A DNA stretch of 64,000 nucleotides from OM182 bacterium MED-G28 (lineage in GTDB: Bacteria > Pseudomonadota > Gammaproteobacteria > Pseudomonadales > Pseudohongiellaceae), in NCBI GenBank assembly GCA_002457215.1, contig NTJZ01000003.1:186001-250000 (forward strand), given 5' to 3'. The translations under genes and the position numbers were made by a program. Positions 57,079 to 64,000 of this stretch are shown here, one piece after another. Each line of letters opens with the position of its first letter. Positions within the stretch are counted from its first letter, which is position 1. The notes under the pieces were generated by a model. That model ran no database searches, was not told the DNA's origin, and saw only the letters and a list, made by a program, of their open reading frames with translations.

Positions 57079-58287
57079 TTAGACAGTCAGATATTTTTTG
57101 ATCTCACCTTCCGTGTAACCAAGTTCGCGAAGTACTTCCTCGGTATGCTCTCCTAGTTCAGGTGCAACCGCAGGTATGCGTTTCTCAAAACCACTCACCT
57201 GAAATGGACTGCTAACTGTCTGCATGGAGCCAAATTCTGGGTGTTCTAACGGCACGACTATTTCGTTATCGATCTTCTGCTGATCTTGAGCAGCTTCTTC
57301 ATAGCCAAATACTTTTGAATGGGGAATATCATATTCAGTTAGTCGGCTTAACCAGTATTCCATTGTCTCTTCTGCGAAGGCATTGCTGATTTCCCAGATT
57401 AGTGTGGGCATGTTTTCTATGCGTTTTTCAGGTGTACTAAATCTATCGTCGGCCATAAAACCAGTTCGCTTTATGGCATGACAAAATGGCTCCCAGTCGC
57501 GAAGAGAGTTAACCAAAGTCAGTTTCAACAAGAGCCCGTCTTTTGATTTATAGTTGAGAGAAATGAAATTGTAAGCATTGTCCCGAGGTCGCTTAGGTCG
57601 AAATTTTGCGTTTGCTAATTGGGCTTGAATCATAACGGAATTTGACCAAGCGCCATTAGCTAGCAATGAAGTGGATACTTTGCAGCCTTTGCCTGTATGT
57701 TGGCGTTGATACAAACCCGACATTATCGATGCATACAGTGTCATTGCGCTGGGGTGATCGCCGGCACCGAAAGGGAAAGTACTAAGCCAGCCATCGAAAG
57801 GGAAAATATGAGACTCGAACCCAGAGCGAGTCCAGTAACAAACCGTATCGTATCCAGGCTTGTCTTTCTCTTCACCTTTTTCTCCATAACCTGTTGCTAA
57901 AGCATAGATAAGTTTGGGATTCAGTGCGCGTAGAGTATCGTAATCAATTTTTAATCTATTGATTGCATCAAGACGATAATTGGTAATTAGTACATCTGCA
58001 TCTCCTGCTAGCCTACAAAGTGCTTCATGACCTTCTTTAGTTTTAAGATCGAGTACAACACTCTTTTTATTACGGTTAGTCATCTGAAACGCATAGGGCA
58101 TTTCGGAAATGGGTAAGCCTGCAATCTTGTGCCAGTTTCGATTGAGGTCACCCTGTCCGGGTGGTTCAACTTTAATGACGTCTGCGCCAAAATCACTAAG
58201 CACTACGCCAGCGGCAGGCCCGAATACCATCGTGGTAAGTTCAACAACTTTTATTCCATCAAGAAGAGGTCTATTTTCAGCAGGCAT
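57079..58287 (-). CDS. Class III (CaiB/BaiF) CoA-transferase
   Basis: A 402-residue family III CoA-transferase. The start LLDGIKVVELTTMVFGPAAG, the LSDFGADVIKVEPPGQGD strand and LGEHTEEVLRELGY at the C-terminus are family marks. It is only moderately similar in phrasing to the enzyme at 32359 and likely handles a different acid. It is divergent from the crotonase gene at 58525. Confidence 0.92.
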   Translation of the reverse strand: MPAENRPLLDGIKVVELTTMVFGPAAGVVLSDFGADVIKVEPPGQGDLNRNWHKIAGLPISEMPYAFQMTNRNKKSVVLDLKTKEGHEALCRLAGDADVLITNYRLDAINRLKIDYDTLRALNPKLIYALATGYGEKGEEKDKPGYDTVCYWTRSGFESHIFPFDGWLSTFPFGAGDHPSAMTLYASIMSGLYQRQHTGKGCKVSTSLLANGAWSNSVMIQAQLANAKFRPKRPRDNAYNFISLNYKSKDGLLLKLTLVNSLRDWEPFCHAIKRTGFMADDRFSTPEKRIENMPTLIWEISNAFAEETMEYWLSRLTEYDIPHSKVFGYEEAAQDQQKIDNEIVVPLEHPEFGSMQTVSSPFQVSGFEKRIPAVAPELGEHTEEVLRELGYTEGEIKKYLTV

Positions 58288-58524
58288 GTCGGTTTATGTC
58301 TCAGATTGTCTCGGGTAGGTTCATGTTTAAGAAGGACCAAGAGTATAATTGATCACCACAGACTAAAAAACTCCCCAGAACAATCAATTTAATTTAGCTC
58401 GAGCTGAGGTATGCTCTGAACCTCTTGGGAGGTTTTTCTAAAGAGAATCGATTTTAGCCGGTCTAAGTAAAAAGCATAATTAGAATAACAATCAAAGATT
58501 AGAGAGTATGAATAGGAATTCACG

Positions 58525-59304
58525 ATGACAGAATTTTGTAGGCTTGAGAAAAAAGACCATATCCTAACAGTAACCATCAACCGTCCTGAGCGCCTCAATG
58601 CTTTGCACCCACCTGCAAATCTTGAGTTGGCGGAAGTATTTGATGAATATGCGGCAGATGACGATCTTTGGGTTGCCATCATAACAGGTGAAGGAAGAGC
58701 TTTTAGCGCAGGTAACGATTTGCGCTGGCAAGCAGAAGGAAACGTTAGACCTCCGATGCCGTTGGGTTTTGCTGGTCTTACGTCTCGCTTCGATTTAATC
58801 AAGCCAGTGATCGCCGCGGTTAATGGTGTGGCTATGGGTGGCGGCTTTGAGATAGCTTTAGCCTGCGATTTAATTATCGCCTCAGATAAGGCGGTTTTTG
58901 CTTTGCCAGAACCAAAAGTGGGACTCGCTGCGCTTGCTGGCGGTCTCAATCGTTTGCCGCGAATCATTGGAAGCAAGCGTGCAATGGGTATGATACTAAC
59001 CGCCCGCCATGTTTCTGCTGAAGAAGGTGAACATTTGGGCTTTGTGAATGAAGTTGTTCCTCATGAACAAATAATGCAAAGAGCCAATGAAGTTGCCGCC
59101 GAGATTTTGGCTTGTTCACCTCTATCAATTAGAGCTAGTAAAGATGCGGTTTATCGTTCGCTAGATTTTGCCTCGCTTGAAGATTCTATGAGAGACATGC
59201 GCACAGAATATGCAGCAGTAAGAACTATGGTGGAAAGTGAAGATTTTATCGAAGGCCCTAAAGCGTTCGCAGAAAAGCGATCACCTAACTGGAAGGGAAG
59301 GTGA
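58525..59304 (+). CDS. Crotonase-family enoyl-CoA hydratase/isomerase
   Basis: A 259-residue crotonase. The oxyanion-hole segments are AFSAGNDL and NGVAMGGGFE. Of the two catalytic glutamates of true enoyl-CoA hydratase, the first is present (Glu129 in ALPEPKVG) but the second position, in SKRAMGMILT, is Gly155. Single-glutamate crotonases include isomerases and other activities, so hydration of a simple enoyl-CoA should not be assumed. It probably works with the adjacent CoA-transferase. Confidence 0.9.
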   Translation: MTEFCRLEKKDHILTVTINRPERLNALHPPANLELAEVFDEYAADDDLWVAIITGEGRAFSAGNDLRWQAEGNVRPPMPLGFAGLTSRFDLIKPVIAAVNGVAMGGGFEIALACDLIIASDKAVFALPEPKVGLAALAGGLNRLPRIIGSKRAMGMILTARHVSAEEGEHLGFVNEVVPHEQIMQRANEVAAEILACSPLSIRASKDAVYRSLDFASLEDSMRDMRTEYAAVRTMVESEDFIEGPKAFAEKRSPNWKGR

Positions 59305-59369
59305 GCTATAAAAACGTAAAAATAAGCAATGAAGCTAATTATTCAACCTATTCTTATTAGAACCTCAAT

Positions 59370-59990
59370 ATGAAACTTTATCACTGCGCTAATGCCAGAT
59401 CTGTCCGGCCTTTATGGGCACTAGAAGAACTGGGTTTAGATTACGAGTTGGAGATCATGTCATTCCCGCCACGTTTTGAACGTGAGGGCTATTTGGATAT
59501 TAATCCTTTGGGTACTGTGCCTGCTTTTGTTGATGGCGACTTAGTTATGACGGAATCAACCGGTATCTGTCAGTATTTAGTCTCAAGGTATGGGCCAACA
59601 AAATTGGGAATGACCGAGGATGAGCCAGAATATGGAGAATATCTGAATTGGCTATTTCGATCTGATGCCACCTTTACTTTTCCTCTAGCAATTGTTTTAC
59701 GCTACACACAATTAGAAGGAGAAGAGCGCCGTGTACCTCAAGTTGCGCAAGACTATGCTATCTGGTTCCACTCGCGAATACGTTCAGTAGAAGCAGCACT
59801 TGAGGATAAACAGTATCTTGTGGGCGATCGCTTTACCATCGCTGATATTGCCGTAGGGTACGCTTTGCAATTTGGTGACAGGCTTGGTCTAAGTGACCGA
59901 TACAAACCAAACTGTCTACGTTATTTAGCGAGCCTTAATGACCGGCCAGCCTATAAGCGCTCTCAGGAGAAGGGTCAAGTTACTGGATAA
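59370..59990 (+). CDS. Glutathione S-transferase
   Basis: A 206-residue GST. The thioredoxin-fold half begins KLYHCANARSVRPLWALEELG, carries the cis-Pro in GTVPAF and the glutathione-gamma-Glu-binding MTEST. The all-helical half ends with FTIADIAVGYAL, the N-capping motif. gshA upstream in the window indicates the cell makes glutathione. The electrophilic substrate is unknown. Confidence 0.92.
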   Translation: MKLYHCANARSVRPLWALEELGLDYELEIMSFPPRFEREGYLDINPLGTVPAFVDGDLVMTESTGICQYLVSRYGPTKLGMTEDEPEYGEYLNWLFRSDATFTFPLAIVLRYTQLEGEERRVPQVAQDYAIWFHSRIRSVEAALEDKQYLVGDRFTIADIAVGYALQFGDRLGLSDRYKPNCLRYLASLNDRPAYKRSQEKGQVTG

Positions 59991-60069
59991 CGGCAGTTCT
60001 GTTACGGGCACCTAACTATTTTGCTAAGATTGAGAATTAATTCTTTGGTGAGGCTCAAGGAGCCCCGAT

Positions 60070-60402
60070 ATGAACTCCAAATTCTCTATGCACAGCATTA
60101 AAGTTTGTCTTGCGGGTCTGGTTTTTTTGGTTGGGCTGGCATCCTGCCAGGTACCCGAACATGCTCCATTTCGGAAAATGACAGAAGAGGAGTTATTAAG
60201 CTATAACGCTGCGGTCGCACTAGCAGATAATGTGTACTGTTTTGAAGATGTACGAACTGGTTCATTTATTCGGAAGAAATACTGTATGACGTTGCAGGAA
60301 ATTATTGATCAGGTGAATGATCATTCTTATGATATAGGTCTAATTAACTATGGTGGCACACCGATCTTTGGGGGTTCCAACGGCGGCATAGGGATAGATT
60401 AA
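60070..60402 (+). CDS. Small lipoprotein of unknown function
   Basis: A 110-residue protein whose N-terminus ends in lipobox GLASC, so the cysteine at about 27 would be lipid-modified. The mature part has a conserved-looking MTEEELLSYNAAVALADNVYC, a second cysteine (KKYCMT) and a glycine-rich end. AAGGAG lies upstream. I do not recognise the family. Confidence 0.7.
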   Translation: MNSKFSMHSIKVCLAGLVFLVGLASCQVPEHAPFRKMTEEELLSYNAAVALADNVYCFEDVRTGSFIRKKYCMTLQEIIDQVNDHSYDIGLINYGGTPIFGGSNGGIGID

Positions 60403-60565
60403 AGTGCTATCTAAGATCTCGTGGATGTCACTGCCTGTCAGGAACAAGTGTGATCCAATGGGCTAGTATATAGAGATCGTTTACCCGTCAATCTATACTT
60501 TGGCCCCGATGAATCTGCTGTATTATTCTAGCCAAACCATCAGAAATAATTCGGAGGGGGTTGTT

Positions 60566-62524
60566 ATGTGTCGGTTCATTACCACTTCTCATCTTTCAGA
60601 TTCTACTTCAAAAGCCTCATCTCCAATCGTGCTATTACTTTCTCTAGTTCTTTGCCTTCCAACGTTCGCGCAAGACAACGGTAACTATGACTGGCTGCAC
60701 TATGGCAATGATCTTGGTCACAGTAAATATGCCCCGTTGGATCAGATTAATGCCAGCAACGTGACTGATTTGGAAATTAATTGGGAATGGGAGTCTATTG
60801 ATAACCAGGCGGTGGAGGAGAGGCCGCAACATGTCCCTGCAGGATTCAAAGCAACGCCTATTACGCGAAATGGCACTATTTATGTCAGTACACCACTAGG
60901 CCAAATCGCAGCCATAGATGCACAAAGTGGCGAACAACATTGGGCATTCAGCACAAATACCTGGGAACATGGTCGTCCAGCAAATAATGGTTTTAACCAT
61001 CGCGGTGTCACATTTTGGGAAAAGCCTACAGCTAATGGTATTGAACCCCGTATTATCATGACCACCGCTAACGCTTTTCTCTGGTCTATCGACGCAGAAA
61101 CCGGTGAGCCCGATCTGAGTTTTGGTACAAATGGGAAAACTGATTTGACTCTCGGCCTTGGTCGAGAGGTTAACCGCTCGATGATTGCCCATTCCGCTGC
61201 CGTACCTATTATTGGGGACACGGTAATAATCGGTTCTGTTGTCTATGACCAACCCATGTTCGATATGTTGCCAGAAAAGCTTACCGACCTCCCTCCGGGT
61301 CATGTCCGTGGTTTTGATCTAATTACCGGAGAACAGAAATGGATATTTCATACAATTCCAAAACAAGGCGAATATGGTAATGAGACATGGATGGATGATT
61401 CATGGAAAGTGACAGGTGCCACTAATATTTGGACTATGTTGTCTGCAGACCCAGAATTGGGTTATGTCTATCTTCCCGTTGGAAACCCTGGGAACGATTT
61501 TTATGGCGGACAACGCTTGGGCGACAATCTATTCGGCACCAGTCTCGTCGCCTTGAATGCTGAAACTGGGGAGCGTGTTTGGCATTATCAAATTGTTCAT
61601 CATGAGCTATGGGATTACGATCCTCCTGCCGCCCCAACGCTGGTTGATATCACAGTAGATGGACGCGATATCAAGGCTGTTGCGATGGTGACTAAGCAGG
61701 CCTTTATTTATGTTTTCGATCGACTAACAGGTGAGCCAGTGTGGCCTATAGAAGAGCTCCCAGTTCCCGCAAGCACCGTGCCAGGCGAGAGAGCATCACC
61801 AACGCAACCATTTCCAACTAAACCAGCGGCTTTTGATCAGCAAGGAATTTCTCAAAATACTTTAATCGATTTTACACCAGAGTTAAGGCAAGAAGCTTTG
61901 GAGATAATTAGTCAGTTTGACTACGGGGGTTTATATACACCTCCTTCGCTAAAAGGAACCATTACTCTCCCAGGCTGGACGGGTGGTGCAGAGTGGAGTG
62001 GTGCAGCCTTCGATCCCGAGACTTCCATGTATTACATTCCGTCAGTAACCAGCCCGATTGTTATTCAATTAGTAGAAAACGATCCTGCGCAAACAGAATT
62101 TGCCTATCGTCGTGACGGCATTCGAAATATTAATGGACCGCAAGGTCTACCCATCACAAAGCCTCCCTATGGCAGGGTTAGCGCAGTAAACCTAAATACA
62201 GGTGAGTACGAATGGGTGCGACCGAATGCAGAAGGAATTCGTCAACAAATTATCGAGATGGGCATTGCGGATCCAGGACCGGTAGGTGTGCCAACAGTCG
62301 CTCCCTTAATGGTAACTAAAACTTTGCTGTTTCAAGCGATTACCGATGGTATACCGGTGTTAAGAGCGATGGATAAAGCTACCGGCGAAACCATTGCCGA
62401 CATTCCTTTACCCGCGATTCCTCAAGGTGCCCCTATGACTTACATGGTTGATGGCAAACAATACATTGCTATTAGTTGTGGCGGCGGCTCGGATGCACGA
62501 ATGGTGACATTGTCTCTTCCTTAG
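60566..62524 (+). CDS. Exported PQQ-dependent dehydrogenase (quinoprotein)
   Basis: A 652-residue beta-propeller dehydrogenase. The ATG at 60566 is set by GGAGGGGG five bases upstream; an earlier TTG at 60500 lacks one. The signal peptide ends TFAQ (about 36). The mature start DWLHYGNDLGHSKYAPLDQIN is typical. Tryptophan-docking blades follow (GEQHWAF, TGEQKWIFH, TGERVWHYQ, TGEPVWP). There is no fused cytochrome c domain, so it resembles quinoprotein glucose/alcohol dehydrogenases that pass electrons to a separate partner. The substrate and the source of PQQ are not shown here. Confidence 0.9.
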   Translation: MCRFITTSHLSDSTSKASSPIVLLLSLVLCLPTFAQDNGNYDWLHYGNDLGHSKYAPLDQINASNVTDLEINWEWESIDNQAVEERPQHVPAGFKATPITRNGTIYVSTPLGQIAAIDAQSGEQHWAFSTNTWEHGRPANNGFNHRGVTFWEKPTANGIEPRIIMTTANAFLWSIDAETGEPDLSFGTNGKTDLTLGLGREVNRSMIAHSAAVPIIGDTVIIGSVVYDQPMFDMLPEKLTDLPPGHVRGFDLITGEQKWIFHTIPKQGEYGNETWMDDSWKVTGATNIWTMLSADPELGYVYLPVGNPGNDFYGGQRLGDNLFGTSLVALNAETGERVWHYQIVHHELWDYDPPAAPTLVDITVDGRDIKAVAMVTKQAFIYVFDRLTGEPVWPIEELPVPASTVPGERASPTQPFPTKPAAFDQQGISQNTLIDFTPELRQEALEIISQFDYGGLYTPPSLKGTITLPGWTGGAEWSGAAFDPETSMYYIPSVTSPIVIQLVENDPAQTEFAYRRDGIRNINGPQGLPITKPPYGRVSAVNLNTGEYEWVRPNAEGIRQQIIEMGIADPGPVGVPTVAPLMVTKTLLFQAITDGIPVLRAMDKATGETIADIPLPAIPQGAPMTYMVDGKQYIAISCGGGSDARMVTLSLP

Positions 62525-62603
62525 TTGCGTAGTCAAATATCACTGTAAGCCATTAAGCAGTCGGTTTAATTTTTGGCACCGTAACTAAGAAAGCCGAGTC
62601 GAT

Positions 62604-64000
62604 TTACATTCTAAATACGCCGAACTTAGTTTCTTCAATGGGTGTGTTTCGAGCAATTTCCATGCAGCGTGCAATTACATTGCGTGTTTGTGCGGGCTCT
62701 ATCACACCATCATCCCAGAGGCGTGCAGAGGCATAATAAGGATGACCCTGTTTCTGATAGGTGTCTAAGACGGGCTCACGGAATTCTTTATCTTGTTCAT
62801 CGGTCCACGGCCGGTTTTTCTTCTCCATTTGATCTTTCTTGAGAGTCGAGAGAACTCCAGCCGCCTGTTCGCCACCCATGACAGAAATCCTCGCGTTGGG
62901 CCACATAAACATAAACCGCGGATCATAGGCGCGACCACACATACCATAATTGCCGGCACCAAATGAACCACCTACGATCACAGTAAATTTTGGCACTTTG
63001 GCGCAGGCTACAGCCATTACCATTTTAGCGCCATGTTTGGCAATGCCGCCCGCTTCAAATGCTTTCCCCACCATAAACCCAACTATGTTTTGTAAGAATA
63101 AAAGTGGGATCTTTCTTTGGGAACACAGTTCGATAAAGTGTGCCCCTTTGGTGGCGGACTCGCTAAATAGAATACCGTTGTTAGCAATAATGCCGATAGG
63201 GTGGCCTTCGATGTGGCCGAAACCGCACACCAGGGTTTTTCCATAAAGAGCCTTAAATTCATCGAAGTCGGAGCCATCAACGATGCGGGCAATGATTTCT
63301 CTTGCGTCATACGCTACAGCAGGGTTTGCAGGCACTACGCCATTAAGTTCTTCAATATCGTAAGCAGGTGCTGCATTATCATTTCTGCTGACAAAGATTT
63401 TAGTGTGATTTAAGTGACCAACAATCTTGCGTGTGATCTCCAAAGCGTGCTCATCATTCTGGGCATAGTAGTCAGAAACTCCCGATTTTCTGCAATGGAC
63501 ATCTGCGCCACCTAACTCTTCAGCTCCAACGACTTCGCCAGTGGCAGCTTTCACTAACGGTGGGCCTGCCAGGAATACAGTAGCCTGATTTCGAACCATG
63601 ACACATTCATCTGACATTGCTGGTACGTAAGCCCCGCCAGCTGTACAAGACCCCATAACAACTGCTATTTGGGGAATGCCTTTCGCTGACATGTTTGCTT
63701 GATTGAAAAATATTCGACCAAAATGGTCTTTGTCTGGAAATACTTGATCCTGTCGAGGCAAGTTAGCACCACCAGAATCAACAAGATAAATACAAGGAAG
63801 ATTATTCTGAGCCGCTATATCTTGAGCGCGCAAGTGCTTTTTCACAGTAATAGGATAGTAGGTCCCTCCTTTAACCGTAGCATCGTTTACAATGATTATA
63901 CAATCCACGCCATTTACCCTTCCAATGCCGGTAATTATTCCGGATGCTGGAACGTCTTCTCCATAAACGTTATAAGCAGCGAGTTGTGAAAATTCCAGAA
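62604..64000 (-). CDS. Acyl-CoA carboxylase beta subunit, methylcrotonyl-CoA-carboxylase type (5' truncated)
   Basis: The frame stays open to the window end, so the start lies beyond 64000; a GTG at 63908 is internal. About 465 codons are visible of a usual 535. Carboxyltransferase-family segments include [56 protein letters not shown] and [21 protein letters not shown]. These fit the beta subunit of methylcrotonyl-CoA carboxylase of leucine and isovalerate breakdown; geranyl-CoA carboxylase is the main alternative. No other liu-type genes follow downstream; the gene ends facing the PQQ dehydrogenase. Confidence 0.9.
   Translation of the reverse strand, partial: LEFSQLAAYNVYGEDVPASGIITGIGRVNGVDCIIIVNDATVKGGTYYPITVKKHLRAQDIAAQNNLPCIYLVDSGGANLPRQDQVFPDKDHFGRIFFNQANMSAKGIPQIAVVMGSCTAGGAYVPAMSDECVMVRNQATVFLAGPPLVKAATGEVVGAEELGGADVHCRKSGVSDYYAQNDEHALEITRKIVGHLNHTKIFVSRNDNAAPAYDIEELNGVVPANPAVAYDAREIIARIVDGSDFDEFKALYGKTLVCGFGHIEGHPIGIIANNGILFSESATKGAHFIELCSQRKIPLLFLQNIVGFMVGKAFEAGGIAKHGAKMVMAVACAKVPKFTVIVGGSFGAGNYGMCGRAYDPRFMFMWPNARISVMGGEQAAGVLSTLKKDQMEKKNRPWTDEQDKEFREPVLDTYQKQGHPYYASARLWDDGVIEPAQTRNVIARCMEIARNTPIEETKFGVFRM

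Overview
This window looks like chromosomal DNA of a free-living, aerobic, heterotrophic gammaproteobacterium, probably marine. The reasons are the pseudomonad-like order of housekeeping genes (argH, hemC-hemD-hemX-hemY, ubiD-rho-trxA, hemB, gshA, yrfG-hslR, cysQ), the moderately AT-rich sequence, and a second half rich in CoA-thioester catabolism and exported quinoprotein-type dehydrogenases. The species assignment is inference. I saw no rRNA, tRNA, CRISPR array, phage or insertion sequence.

Region 1 (1-24.5 kb) is mostly core metabolism. It holds the end of a GldG-like ABC-transporter auxiliary protein, an OmpR-type two-component pair, a YheS-like ABC-F ATPase, an HtrA/DegP protease, argH, the heme block hemCDXY, ubiD, rho, trxA and hemB. 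A TVP38-flavoprotein fusion, gshA, hslR, a YrfG-like nucleotidase, cysQ and an exported beta-lactamase-fold hydrolase with an altered SxxK motif follow.

Region 2 (24.7-35.3 kb) is one co-directional block of eight genes forming a beta-oxidation-like pathway: acyl-CoA dehydrogenase, an HMG-CoA-synthase-like/DUF35 fusion, SCPx-type thiolase, a long acyl-CoA dehydrogenase, an MFE-2-like SDR, a MaoC hydratase, a class III CoA-transferase and an acyl-CoA ligase. Its substrate is unknown; a branched or cyclic acid is plausible.

Region 3 (35.6-37.1 kb, minus strand) holds the two most unusual genes. One is an SDR-fold protein that carries both diagnostic motifs of halohydrin dehalogenases (T-x4-[FY]-x-G and S-x12-Y-x3-R). 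Just upstream is a DsbA/FrnE-like oxidoreductase whose first active-site cysteine is an in-frame TGA, followed at the right distance by a bacterial-SECIS-like hairpin. It is a candidate selenoprotein with a U-P-W-C active site, missed by ordinary ORF calling.

Region 4 (37.3-47.6 kb) is a mix of exported proteins and small genes: a cytochrome-c/PQQ sugar dehydrogenase fusion, a TPR protein, an NHL protein, a GNAT enzyme, an alkylsulfatase-like metallo-hydrolase, a lipoprotein, a methyltransferase and a cold-shock protein with clear promoter and terminator.

Region 5 (47.7-53.6 kb) is a tryptophan-tryptophylquinone (TTQ) amine dehydrogenase operon, mauB-mauE-mauD-mauA, continuing into a c-type cytochrome and a Tat-exported sulfite-oxidase-like molybdoenzyme. 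A YeeE/YedE sulfur transporter is transcribed divergently. The set suggests periplasmic oxidation of an amine coupled in some way to sulfur metabolism.

Region 6 (53.6-64 kb) carries an exported protein of unknown function, an apparently exported MDR reductase, a second NHL protein, another class III CoA-transferase, a crotonase with one catalytic glutamate missing, a GST, a small lipoprotein, a PQQ dehydrogenase, and the beta subunit of a methylcrotonyl-CoA-carboxylase-type enzyme cut by the window end.
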